Of a stretch of DNA of 64,000 nucleotides, positions 28,703 to 37,230 are shown piece after piece. This DNA comes from an uncultured Holophagaceae bacterium (GTDB taxonomy: Bacteria; Acidobacteriota; Holophagae; Holophagales; Holophagaceae). Within the stretch, counting starts at the first letter, position 1; every line of letters begins with the position of its first letter. The stretch lies in assembly GCA_903884655.1 (NCBI GenBank), contig CAISFO010000045.1, positions 119,036 to 183,035 on the forward strand. The letters are read 5' to 3'. Position numbers and translations under genes: made by a program. The notes beneath the pieces are model-generated. The model was not told the origin of the DNA, did not search any database, and saw only the letters and a list, made by a program, of their open reading frames with translations.

Positions 28703-29971
28703 TCAGCGATTGGCCGGGATGCCGCCCATGCGGGCGCTGCTGAAGACGGCCAGGCAGGGATCGAGGACTTCGGTTTCCTTGGAGTTCGACAGCACGGTGC
28801 CCACGCACTGGGTGCCGCCCACATCCAGCTGGGCGCTGAGCAGGTGGCGGTATTCGCCCTTGGCGGGCTCCTTGTCATTCGTCGAGAGCACCCAGTAGCC
28901 CTTCATGAAGGCCGAGCTGAGTTCATGCAGGACGAGCTCCTTTTCGGCGGAGCGATCCTTCAACCGCTTGACCACGTCCTCGGCGGTGGCCTTCACGCCG
29001 GCCGGGTTCCCCGCCCCGGGGATGGGGCTGAAGAGCACCTTGAAACCCTCGTGGCCCGGCTGGGAGAAGTGGATGGAGAAGGGGGTTCCGGGCAGGTCGG
29101 CGCCGAAGGCCTCGGCCCAGGTCTCGGGCAGGGTCAGAGAAAGGCTGTTGCCACTGGCGAGGGTGTAGTGGTGATCGACGGAGGCTGGCAGGGCCACCTG
29201 GCGGGCATCCCCTTCGGGCTGCCGCAGCAGCGGATCCGGTACCGTCTGCCAGGAACGGCCTGCGACCACCGGGGGCCAGACGGCCTCTCCGGCCTTCACC
29301 TTCGCCAGCAGCTGACGGGTGGAGTCGGCGCGCTGGGAGTCCTTCTGCTTTTCTGCCATGGCCAGGCCTTTCGCCAGGCTGGCTGTTGCTCCTTTGCTGT
29401 CCCCGGAACAGGCCTGGGCCAGGCCCAGATCGATCCAGGCCAGGGAGTTGCCCGGATCGAGCTGGGTGGCGCGCAGGCTGATGTCCACCACGCCCTCCGT
29501 CGTGCCCGCGGCCAGCATGCGGAAGGCCAGGTTCAGCCAGGCTTTCGCGCGGGAGGTTGGCTCCTTCTGGAACCCCTCCGCCTTTTCGAGACAGGTCTGG
29601 GCGGCTTTCCATGCCCGGGTTTCCATGAAGGTGTTGGCCTGGGCATTCCAGAGCTGCACGGTCTTGCCCCCATCCAGCTGGATGGCCCGCCAACCTGCCC
29701 GCGCGGCGGCAGGAAAGCGCCGCAGGTCGCGGAGGCAGATGGCGTACTCATTCCAGAGTTCGGGCCGCCCCGGTTCGGCTGCCAGGGCCTGTTCGTAGAG
29801 GACGAGGGCCTGGCTGTAGGCCTTTTTCTGCAATTCCGCATAGGCCTGGGCGGCCTTGCCCCCGGACGGCGAAGCCTGGCTGGCGGCCTCCGGAGCGCTG
29901 GGTTGGGCTGCCGAAAGGAGGGCAGGGCCGATCAGGGTGGCCACTAGGGTGGATCGGATCAGAGACTGCAT
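28703..29971 (-). CDS. Secreted TPR-repeat protein, unknown function
   Basis: A 422-residue protein with a signal peptide (MQSLIRSTLVATLIGPALLSAAQ) and several tetratricopeptide-like helices in its first two thirds, such as AYAELQKKAYSQALVLYEQAL, AAEPGRPELWNEYAICLRDL and LRATQLDPGNSLAWIDLGLA. The last 200 residues are predicted beta/alpha with no family recognised. AGGAG sits 5 nt before the ATG at 29971; the frame is open 60 nt further upstream but without a ribosome site. It is convergent with mfd and divergent from the DUF2254 gene. Probably periplasmic and a protein-binding scaffold. Confidence 0.8.
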   Translation of the reverse strand: MQSLIRSTLVATLIGPALLSAAQPSAPEAASQASPSGGKAAQAYAELQKKAYSQALVLYEQALAAEPGRPELWNEYAICLRDLRRFPAAARAGWRAIQLDGGKTVQLWNAQANTFMETRAWKAAQTCLEKAEGFQKEPTSRAKAWLNLAFRMLAAGTTEGVVDISLRATQLDPGNSLAWIDLGLAQACSGDSKGATASLAKGLAMAEKQKDSQRADSTRQLLAKVKAGEAVWPPVVAGRSWQTVPDPLLRQPEGDARQVALPASVDHHYTLASGNSLSLTLPETWAEAFGADLPGTPFSIHFSQPGHEGFKVLFSPIPGAGNPAGVKATAEDVVKRLKDRSAEKELVLHELSSAFMKGYWVLSTNDKEPAKGEYRHLLSAQLDVGGTQCVGTVLSNSKETEVLDPCLAVFSSARMGGIPANR

Positions 29972-30116
29972 GGGAACTCCTGCTGGGAAGGGGACATCCA
30001 TCGGGCCCGGGGGAAATGAAGGTGAAAACACGGGTTACCCCAGCATCCCAAGGCTGGGCCGCGCTGACAAGCCGGTTGGGATTCAGCTGGCGGTGGCATC
30101 CGGCCGAAAGGCTGGC

Positions 30117-31592
30117 ATGGCCCTGGAACCGAAGGCACGTAGCTGGAGTGGCCACCTCCCCACGGTGGTGGCCGCGGGGTGTTTCCTGGCGGCAGCAGCC
30201 ATGGGCCTGGCGGCCAACCACTTCGGCAGCATCCGGGACTTCGAGCCCGCGGGGATCGCCACGGCCAGCCGGACCCTGAACGCCATCATGTCCGTGACCA
30301 TGACGTGCATCGCGCTCATCCTGCCGCTCACGGCGAATCTCTACACGCCGCGGCTGGTGAAGCTCTACGTGACCCACCCGCTGATCGTGGGCGGACTCAG
30401 TGTCCTCGTGGTCAGCAACCTGCTGCTGATGTCCATGCATTTCTTCCCGGCGGGCCACAGCTTCCTCCGGTTTGCCTCCTGGACCGTCGCCGTCATCTAC
30501 CTGGTGGTGCTGGCCGGCATCCTGCCCTACCTCTTCGGCATCAGCCGCTTCCTGCGGCCCAGCTTCTTCATGCCCATGCTCAGTCGGAAGGGGCTGCGCA
30601 GCCTGCAGGAGCTGTCCCGCGTGCGGCATATCGAGGCCAACAAGGATGAGCTGTTCGAGACCATCGATGTGGTGACCAACGTGGCCCTGACGGGCCTCGC
30701 CCGCGGGGACCGGCAGTTGGTCCTGCTCGCCCTGAGGAGCCTGAATTCGCTCCTGGCGGGAATCATTTCTTGCGAAGCCGGGGAGGCCTCCGCTTGGCGG
30801 GGCTCAAGGCCCTGGTTCGTGCCGGGCCTCGCCAGGGAAGGCCAGGCCTATCTTGTTCGGGAAGGGGTCTGGCCCGAGGCCTATCTCCTGGCGCAGATCC
30901 TCAAGGTGGCCGAGGTGGCCACCAAGCGCCAGCACGAGCTGCTGTCCGAGCTTGCCTCGCACCTGGTGGACACGGCCCGGCTGGCCAATGCCAAGGATTC
31001 AGAGCCGGTGATCGAGCTCCATGTGATGACCTTCAACACCCTGCTGAACGAGGCCCTGCTCGAGCGCGACCTTCGCCGTTTCCAGAACCTGTCCTACCAC
31101 TACCGGCTGCTCATCGAAGTCTTCCACCGTTCCCCGGAACGGATGCATGACGCCGTCCGCCACCTCATGCACTACGCGCGTCAGGCGGCCCGGGAAGGGC
31201 TCCATTTCGCCTTCGAGACGGTGGTGTACGACCTGGGCGAGCTGGTGCTCAGCCTGGGGCAGCAGGATCAGGAGCGGGCCGTGGAGCTGGTCCAGGCCTG
31301 GTCCGGGCCGGTCTGGCAGGAAGCCATCGCGCCCGACAGTGCCATGAAGAAGGTGGGCTGGCGCACCATTCTCCGCACCCACTGGGAGGCGAAGGCCCGG
31401 GGCTTCACGGAGGTCGCGGACGCCATCTACTGGCGCTTCCTCACGGACGAGGCCATCCACCGGGAGCAGCTGGAGCTGCTGCTGGAGGAGAACCGTGAAC
31501 TGCACTATGAGTTCAACGACCGCCTGATGCGCTTCGCCCACTTGTCCCCCATGGCGGCGGGGGAGGCCCAGGCTTTCCTCGAGCAGTGGTAG
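30117..31592 (+). CDS. DUF2254-family membrane protein
   Basis: A 491-residue protein. The N-terminal third has about four hydrophobic segments (TVVAAGCFLAAAAMGLAANH, TLNAIMSVTMTCIALILPLT, PLIVGGLSVLVVSNLLLMSM and VAVIYLVVLAGILPYLFGI); the rest is cytoplasmic and helical. The layout and the TM1-TM2 sequence match DUF2254 (predicted membrane protein, function not known). ATG at 30117 has GAAAGG before it; longer in-frame starts lie inside or beyond the divergent TPR gene's promoter region and are not supported. It is probably monocistronic. Confidence 0.8.
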   Translation: MALEPKARSWSGHLPTVVAAGCFLAAAAMGLAANHFGSIRDFEPAGIATASRTLNAIMSVTMTCIALILPLTANLYTPRLVKLYVTHPLIVGGLSVLVVSNLLLMSMHFFPAGHSFLRFASWTVAVIYLVVLAGILPYLFGISRFLRPSFFMPMLSRKGLRSLQELSRVRHIEANKDELFETIDVVTNVALTGLARGDRQLVLLALRSLNSLLAGIISCEAGEASAWRGSRPWFVPGLAREGQAYLVREGVWPEAYLLAQILKVAEVATKRQHELLSELASHLVDTARLANAKDSEPVIELHVMTFNTLLNEALLERDLRRFQNLSYHYRLLIEVFHRSPERMHDAVRHLMHYARQAAREGLHFAFETVVYDLGELVLSLGQQDQERAVELVQAWSGPVWQEAIAPDSAMKKVGWRTILRTHWEAKARGFTEVADAIYWRFLTDEAIHREQLELLLEENRELHYEFNDRLMRFAHLSPMAAGEAQAFLEQW

Positions 31593-31703
31593 GCGCCGGA
31601 GTGGGGATTGGTCGCCATTCACCGATAGGGACCCGCCGTTCGCCGATCCCTCTGAATCCACGCTGTCCCAGGGGCTAACTTGAAGGGAGTCCCGGGGGTT
31701 CCC

Positions 31704-33104
31704 ATGCTGCCCTTCCTGCTGTCCGAAGCCACGGCCCTGATCCGCACCCTCCACGCTGCGGTCCTCTTCATCCTCCTGGCCACCTTCGCTCCGACGTCCT
31801 TGCGCGGCGCGGAGCCCCGCATCGTGGCCCTGCACGGCTTCGAGGCGGCCGAGGTGCGCCAGCAGGGCTTCACTCTGCCCAGGCCCATGCAGATTCACAT
31901 CTACGCCAAGGGTGGCGGCCTCCGCCAGGCCCTCCATGCCTCCGGGGAGAACCAGCTCTTCGCCTACGGCTGGATCCTGAACGCCCTGACGCGCGAGGTG
32001 GTCTGGCAGATGGATGGAGCTAACACCAAACGGGACTGGGACTACCGGGTGGCCGATCAGTACCTGGAACTGCCCGCGGGCAGCTATGAAGCCTATTTTT
32101 CCAACCATGCTTTTGGCCAGAGCCTGCTCCTAGCCCGGTGGACCCGGAACATCGATCGCCGGCAACTCCAGGTCCCCCATCCGGAGCGGCCCCGAGGCTT
32201 CCTGGCGGCCTTCGGCGTCGACGACGCCAGCCTGCTGCGCCACTGGCGGGAGCAGGTTGGCAACTACGGGATGGAGATCTACCTGCCCGCAGGCCAGCCC
32301 GGGGAAGTGTCCACCTTCGAGGCGCCCCTGCGCTGGCGGAACATCGTCGTGGCCCTATCCGCCAACCAGGACAACGGCCACTGGTCCCAGGCCTTCCATG
32401 TGCGGAAGCCCATCGCCCTCCACATCTATGCCGAAGGCGAGGGCAGCGGCAGGAGCATGCGCGACTACGGCTGGATCACCGACGCCCGCAGCCGCGTCCG
32501 GGTCTGGGAGATGGGCCTGGACAAGTCCCAATATGCCGGCGGCGCCCGCAAGAACCGTCGCCAGGTGGAAACCCTCCAATTGCCTGCCGGGGACTATGAA
32601 GCCGAATTCATCACGGATGACACGCATTCCCCCGCGGACTGGAACGCGGCGCCGCCCTGCGATCCCGGGCTGTACGGCCTGACCCTGAGTGTTCCTTCAG
32701 ATCTCGACCTGGCGGCGTTCTCGATGACAAAGCCCCTGTCCTGGAGCACGCTGGTCGAGCGGGTGCGAATCGGCAACAACCAGGACCTCAGGGCGCCGTT
32801 CACGCTCACCGCGGCGCAGCCGGTGCGAGTCTACGCCGTGGCGGAAGGATCCGGCGATGAGATGGCCGACGAGGCCTGGATCGAAGACTCCACTGGCAAG
32901 CGCATCTGGAGCATGGAGCGCAGCCGCACCCACCATGCCGGCGGGGCCACCAAGAACCGACTGGCCGACGAAGTGGTCAGCCTTCCCAGGGGCGCCTACA
33001 CACTCCGGTTCAAGACCGACGACAGCCACGCCTACGGCCACTGGAACGCCGACCCGCCCTGGGATGCAGAGCACTACGGCGTGACGGTGTACGCGGTGAA
33101 GTGA
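31704..33104 (+). CDS. Secreted protein with three repeated modules, unknown
   Basis: A 466-residue protein with a signal peptide (HAAVLFILLATFAPTSLRGAEP). Three modules of roughly 90 residues recur, clearest as IALHIYAEGEG/DYGWI/VWEM/AGGARKNR/LPAGDYEAEFITDD in module 2 and VRVYAVAEGSG/DEAWI/IWSM/AGGATKNR/LPRGAYTLRFKTDD in module 3; module 1 is more diverged (IHIYAKGGG, YGWIL, VWQM, LPAGSYEAYF). Two linkers with RWRNIV and GNNQD-type strands separate them. It looks like a tandem beta-sandwich surface protein. No known family is recognised. TTG at 31680 is an alternative start. Confidence 0.75.
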   Translation: MLPFLLSEATALIRTLHAAVLFILLATFAPTSLRGAEPRIVALHGFEAAEVRQQGFTLPRPMQIHIYAKGGGLRQALHASGENQLFAYGWILNALTREVVWQMDGANTKRDWDYRVADQYLELPAGSYEAYFSNHAFGQSLLLARWTRNIDRRQLQVPHPERPRGFLAAFGVDDASLLRHWREQVGNYGMEIYLPAGQPGEVSTFEAPLRWRNIVVALSANQDNGHWSQAFHVRKPIALHIYAEGEGSGRSMRDYGWITDARSRVRVWEMGLDKSQYAGGARKNRRQVETLQLPAGDYEAEFITDDTHSPADWNAAPPCDPGLYGLTLSVPSDLDLAAFSMTKPLSWSTLVERVRIGNNQDLRAPFTLTAAQPVRVYAVAEGSGDEMADEAWIEDSTGKRIWSMERSRTHHAGGATKNRLADEVVSLPRGAYTLRFKTDDSHAYGHWNADPPWDAEHYGVTVYAVK

Positions 33105-33188
33105 CATTGAACGCCTGCCCATAGGCTCCAATCTTCACAAGCACTGAGGCAGGCGGCAGTCGTCTGGGTTGCTGCGGACCCAGGAAAA

Positions 33189-33212
33189 TGCGCGGGCCAA
33201 AGAGCCCGCGCA
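33189..33212 (-). terminator. Terminator of the propeller lipoprotein gene
   Basis: A perfect 9-bp inverted repeat (TGCGCGGGC, 6-nt loop, GCCCGCGCA). Read on the minus strand it follows the propeller gene stop by about 37 nt and is followed by TTTTCC, a typical intrinsic terminator. Confidence 0.8.
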
Positions 33213-33248
33213 CGCTTGCATAACCAGGGTCAGGAACGACGCCTGCCC

Positions 33249-34517
33249 TCAGGGCACGATGACACCGATCTTGTTGCCGTCACGTTCAGTAAACCAGAGA
33301 TTGCCGTCGAGTCCTGGGCTGATTGCCCATGGGTCACCGGAGGCCGTCGGGACGGCAAACTCGGTGATGGTACCCGTGGGGGTGATCCGTCCGATCTTGT
33401 TGCCAGCCCATTCCACAAACCAGAGATTGCCGTCGGCCCCATTGACGATGTAGTTTGGCGCGCCGTTGGCGGTGGTGACGAGGTACTCGGTGATCACACC
33501 TGCGGGGGTGATCTTTCCGATCTTGTTGCCGGTTAATTCCGTGAACCAGAGATTGCCATCGGGTCCCGCGGCAATGCCAGATGGCAGGCTACTCGCCGTT
33601 GGAATGGAGTACTCGGTGATCACACCTGCAGGGGTGATCTTCCCGATGCGATTCCCGTCGATTTCCGTAAACCAGAGATTTCCGTCGGGCCCCACCGTGA
33701 TGGCATCTAGCCCGCTACCGGCCGTCGGGACGGGAAACTCGGTGATCACCCCTGCAGGGGTTATCTTTCCGATCTTGTTGCCCCAATATTCTGTAAACCA
33801 GAGATTGCCTTCGGGTCCAGCGGCGATGCCCTCTGGCCCACTGCTCGCTGTTGTGGTGGAAAACTCGGTGATCACACCTGCGGGCGTGATCTTTCCGACT
33901 TTGCTGCCGCCTGTCTCCACAAACCAGAGATTGCCATCGGGCCCTGCATTGATGCCGAACGGATTGCCACCCACCGTCGGGACAGGGAACTCGGTGATCA
34001 CACCTGTGGGGGTGATCTTGCCAATTTTGTTGCCGTGATAATCCGTAAACCAGAGATTGCCATCGGACCCTACGGTGATGCTGAATGGCAGGCTGTTCGC
34101 CGTTGGGACTGGGAATTCGGTGATGGTGCCGATGGGCTGCGCGACCACGAGGGAGAAAGCCTTGGAGGCATCGGGTGCGGTGCCGTTGGAGGCCGTGAGG
34201 GTCAGGGGATAGGTGCCGTGGCTGCCGGTGCTCGGAGTGCCACCCAGCACGCCGGTGGCGGCGGTGAAAGTCACCCCGGAAGGCAGGTTCCCGCTCTGGG
34301 CGAGGGTGGGGGCGGGTGTGCCGGTGGCCGTGACCGTGAAGGTGCCCGTGGTGCCTTCGTGGAAGCGCACAGTGGTGGCGCTGGTGATCACAGGCGCGAT
34401 TCCCACCGGCGTGGTGGAGCCACTGGAAGAACCGCTTGAACACCCCATAAACCCCAGGAACAGGCACGGGAGCAGGAGCTCCCACGGGCCGTGGAAAGAT
34501 CGTGTGGATGTGGGCAT
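33249..34517 (-). CDS. Seven-bladed propeller lipoprotein, Vgb-like fold without lyase residues
   Basis: A 422-residue protein. It has a signal peptide with a probable lipobox (LGFMGC), a Ser-rich linker, an Ig-like putative domain (about 40-128, with AVTATGTPAPTL-type pattern and GTYPLTLTASNGT) and seven near-identical 42-residue blades from residue 132, each with GNLWF followed by GNKIGKITPAGVITE or a close variant. This resembles the virginiamycin B lyase/NHL propeller family, but catalytic histidines of the lyase are not present; the only His in the blades is in YHGNK. So antibiotic lyase activity is unlikely and binding at the cell surface is more plausible. AAGGAG lies 6 nt before the ATG. 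Confidence 0.85.
   Translation of the reverse strand: MPTSTRSFHGPWELLLPCLFLGFMGCSSGSSSGSTTPVGIAPVITSATTVRFHEGTTGTFTVTATGTPAPTLAQSGNLPSGVTFTAATGVLGGTPSTGSHGTYPLTLTASNGTAPDASKAFSLVVAQPIGTITEFPVPTANSLPFSITVGSDGNLWFTDYHGNKIGKITPTGVITEFPVPTVGGNPFGINAGPDGNLWFVETGGSKVGKITPAGVITEFSTTTASSGPEGIAAGPEGNLWFTEYWGNKIGKITPAGVITEFPVPTAGSGLDAITVGPDGNLWFTEIDGNRIGKITPAGVITEYSIPTASSLPSGIAAGPDGNLWFTELTGNKIGKITPAGVITEYLVTTANGAPNYIVNGADGNLWFVEWAGNKIGRITPTGTITEFAVPTASGDPWAISPGLDGNLWFTERDGNKIGVIVP
33252..34124 (-). repeat. Tandem 126-bp coding repeats (seven propeller blades)
   Basis: Seven copies of a 42-codon unit, with DNA as well as protein closely matching between copies (for example GTGATCACACCTGCGGGGGT on the plus strand recurs). 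Such repeats can gain or lose units by recombination, but seven is a complete propeller. Confidence 0.9.
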
Positions 34518-34796
34518 GAGCTGCTCCTTATAGGAAGGGATTCACCACTCGGGATGAATCGGTCGTTGGGTGGATTTCCAGCCCCTCGGCCGCTGAAGAG
34601 CGCCTGCCTGGCCATGGCCCTGCAGGGGTATGCGATGGCGCCGAGGCCGAGGCTTGCAGGAGCGAGCGTCGGCGAAGGCCACGATCGAACCAGGGTCCTG
34701 CTTGGGCCCAGAGTTTAGGAGTGAGCCCGCTTCATCACAATAAAAGATCAAGAAATAATCAATGGATCGGCGGGTCTTTGGACTCGCTGCTCGAAT

Positions 34797-35063
34797 ATGG
34801 GTGGAGTCACGCACCCCACAGCCTCAATCTGCCGCTGGATCAGCGCCAAATGCCGTTCGCACCAACTCGCCGAGTTCAAGTGGCGGTTCAGTGGCCGGTT
34901 CCACCTGGAGGCATTCCTGGAACGGCTGTTGGGCGCCACCAACTCACTCCGCGCACGCCTCAATACCTTTGCGCTGGTTGAGGTGGGCCGACAAGCCGGC
35001 ATCTTTTTACACCAGGGACCGGCCAAACCCATGACCGGGTCGGTGCGCCACTGCGCGCTCTAA
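34797..35063 (+). pseudogene. Possible remnant of an IS1595-type (ISXO2-like) transposase
   Basis: The 34518-35080 region has no complete gene. In this frame, LAEFKWRFSGRFHLEAF followed by LERLLGA resembles the conserved C-terminal EF.yRFNRRF...LL.A segment of ISXO2-like transposases. No catalytic domain, terminal inverted repeat or target duplication was seen. The rest of the gap (34518-34796) holds only the AT-rich promoter side of the propeller gene. Confidence 0.4.
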
Positions 35064-35080
35064 GTCCGAGGTGAACCAGT

Positions 35081-35551
35081 CTATCGAGCGGGCGGGTGGC
35101 CCTGTCCCCGGAGGGCGCGGAGCACCTCTTTCTCGTCGGTCACCACCAGGAAGGCGGACTTGAACTCGGCGGGGATGGCCTTGGTCCGGCCCGTCTCGGC
35201 ATCCACGTAGACCCAGAGGGTGCGAGCCTTGGCGAGCACCTTCCGGTCCCGCTCCCGCCAGAAGAGGTAGTGCCGCAGGGATTCGCGCTCCTCGAAGCTG
35301 CCGATCCAGGTCAGCACCGTGAGCCTTTCGCCGGCAAAGGACGGTCTCAAGTAGTCGATGGCATGGGACCGGACCACCCAGGTCGTCCGGGTTTCCTCAT
35401 ACCGGCCCTGGGTCCAACCCTGGGCATCGGAATGGGCCTTGGCCGCCTCCTGCATCCAGCGCAGGTACTCCAGGTTGTTCGCGTGGCCGTTCACATCGAT
35501 GGCGGCTGCCGGGATGGTGAAGCCATGGGAATAGACACCCCGGTCGTCCAC
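35081..35551 (-). CDS. Acyl-CoA thioesterase, hot-dog fold
   Basis: A 156-residue 4-hydroxybenzoyl-CoA thioesterase-like protein. Typical features are IDVNGHANNLEYLRWMQEAA, with the position where Asp is often catalytic, then IDYLRPSFAGERLTVLTWI and ARTLWVYVDAETGRTKAIP. It hydrolyses acyl-CoA thioesters; the substrate is not predictable. The GTG at 35551 starts 4 nt after the stop of the nucleotidase gene and gives the usual family length; the longer frame upstream overlaps that gene. Co-transcription with the nucleotidase is likely. Confidence 0.85.
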   Translation of the reverse strand: MDDRGVYSHGFTIPAAAIDVNGHANNLEYLRWMQEAAKAHSDAQGWTQGRYEETRTTWVVRSHAIDYLRPSFAGERLTVLTWIGSFEERESLRHYLFWRERDRKVLAKARTLWVYVDAETGRTKAIPAEFKSAFLVVTDEKEVLRALRGQGHPPAR

Positions 35552-35555
35552 GGGC

Positions 35556-36998
35556 TCAGTCCAGGCGGAAGGGCGGATCGTGGGGCAGGCTGCCCCGCGG
35601 TGAACGGAAATAGGCATAGGGCGTCGCGTGCAGGAAGTTCGATACCCGGCTGGTGTAGATGTCCGCATAACGCTCGATCTGCCGGGTGAGGTGGCTCTTG
35701 TCATTGCCGGCCCGGGTGAGCAGGCCCCAGCGGGCGTTCGTCAGCTCGCTGCCGGTCTTAGCCAGGGGGCCGATCACCGCGTCGAGGGCCAGGATGCGGT
35801 TCCGGAGCTCGTGGACGCGGGTCTCGGAGGAGGCCGCATCCGCGCCGGACCGGGGTCCGTAGCCTGCATGCAGGCGCTGGAGGTTGAGGCGCGCCTGCGA
35901 CAGCTGGGTCTCCAGAGACTCCTTTTCCGCCATCAGGGCCATGAGGCGCACCTCGAGGGGTCGGTAGGCCTCCAGGGCCGCCACTTCCCCTTCCAGTTCC
36001 CGGAGCACCAGGGCGGTTCGCCAGCTGAGGGTGCGCTTGCTCACGTGCACATCGCCGAACATGTGGTCGCCCACGTAGAGGATCTCGTCCCCAGAGATGC
36101 CCAGGTCCTTCTCCACCTGGGCCGCGGACCCCCCCAGGTAGATCCCTCCGGTCCGGAGGGGAGCCGTGACGGGCCGCAGCAGACCGGATTCGTCCACCAC
36201 CTCGAAGAAGGGACCGCGCTCCGTGAAGAAGGCGGGCTTGCGGGCCGAGACGATCACCAGATCGAAAAGCTGGCGCCAGGTCATGCCCTCGGGCAAGTGC
36301 CGGTCGTAGGCGTGGGCCATCATCTTCGAGGAGAAGCTCCAGTCCGAGTTGGTGATGAGCAGCAGCTTCTTGCCCGCGGCCTTCTGATCCAACAGGGCCA
36401 GAGCCGCTTCCGCGTCCTGCACCACGTAACGTTCGGGCGCGGCGGCGATCTCCGCCTTGAGATGCCCTTCCATATGCTGGGCGTCCACCCCTTCCCGCAC
36501 ATGCCGGTAGAGGCTCGCGTATTCGAAGGCCCGGGGCAGCGCGCCCCGGTCCAGCAGGTCCACGGCCTGGGCGAACAGGCAGCCTTCCGAGAGGGTGAAC
36601 AGGGTATTGAGGAACACCCAGCGCGGATCAGCCAGTTCCACCAGCGTTTCCGCGTAGGCGTCCCGCTGCTCGGTGAACTCGAGCATGCGGGTGCCGTGCA
36701 TGGCTCGCTTCACGAAGCCGAAGCGGTTGGCCTTCACCAGGTTGCCCCGCTCGGTGTCGATCACCAGCCCGCGGGTCACCATGGATCCGTCGAATTCGAG
36801 CCCATCCATGGGCCAGCCCTCAGAGGCCAGGCGCTGCCGGGCCTGAGCGTAGACCATGCGCTCGAAGGCCTCTACCCGGTAGTCCACCAGCGTGTAGTCC
36901 ATGTCGTAGCCGATGGCCCGCACGGAGCGCAGGTTCAGTGTTCGGTTGCAGAAGATCCCACGGCCAGGGGGGACTTCGGGGAGGTCGGGATTCGGCAT
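35556..36998 (-). CDS. HAD-superfamily 5'-nucleotidase (HAD-IG type)
   Basis: A 480-residue cytoplasmic phosphatase of the cN-II-like HAD-IG family. Motif I is DMDYTLVDY, motif II is LLITNSDWSF, and motif IV is ILYVGDHMFGDV; the Lys motif is in SARKPAFF. A helical C-terminal part follows (ALMAEKESLETQLSQARLNL). It probably dephosphorylates nucleoside monophosphates. The ATG at 36998 opens PNPDLPEVPPGRGIFCNR; a TTG at 37013 is less likely. The thioesterase gene follows 4 nt later. Confidence 0.9.
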   Translation of the reverse strand: MPNPDLPEVPPGRGIFCNRTLNLRSVRAIGYDMDYTLVDYRVEAFERMVYAQARQRLASEGWPMDGLEFDGSMVTRGLVIDTERGNLVKANRFGFVKRAMHGTRMLEFTEQRDAYAETLVELADPRWVFLNTLFTLSEGCLFAQAVDLLDRGALPRAFEYASLYRHVREGVDAQHMEGHLKAEIAAAPERYVVQDAEAALALLDQKAAGKKLLLITNSDWSFSSKMMAHAYDRHLPEGMTWRQLFDLVIVSARKPAFFTERGPFFEVVDESGLLRPVTAPLRTGGIYLGGSAAQVEKDLGISGDEILYVGDHMFGDVHVSKRTLSWRTALVLRELEGEVAALEAYRPLEVRLMALMAEKESLETQLSQARLNLQRLHAGYGPRSGADAASSETRVHELRNRILALDAVIGPLAKTGSELTNARWGLLTRAGNDKSHLTRQIERYADIYTSRVSNFLHATPYAYFRSPRGSLPHDPPFRLD

Positions 36999-37230
36999 GG
37001 CCCAGGATAGCAAGCCGGTGCGGCCGGGTCCCAGATCTGCTGGAGCCCAGCCTTTGCAATGCTTGGGAGGGCCTTCAAGACAAAGGGCAAGAACCTACCA
37101 CCGGTTTGTCGAGAAGGTTGATCCATTTCCATCGAGTTACGGAGTAGGCTACCCGCACGATTGGCCTGAAGAGATGTGTGGTTCGCTTGGAATGGAGGAT
37201 CCGTTTTCCAGCAGGACGAAGGAGTGTTGC

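Noticed and set aside
33249..34517. Virginiamycin B lyase resistance gene
   Set aside because: The propeller blades lack the catalytic histidines, so only the fold is supported.
34491..34718. Small plus-strand frame after the propeller gene promoter
   Set aside because: No ribosome site, no recognisable protein features, and it overlaps the lipoprotein gene start on the other strand.
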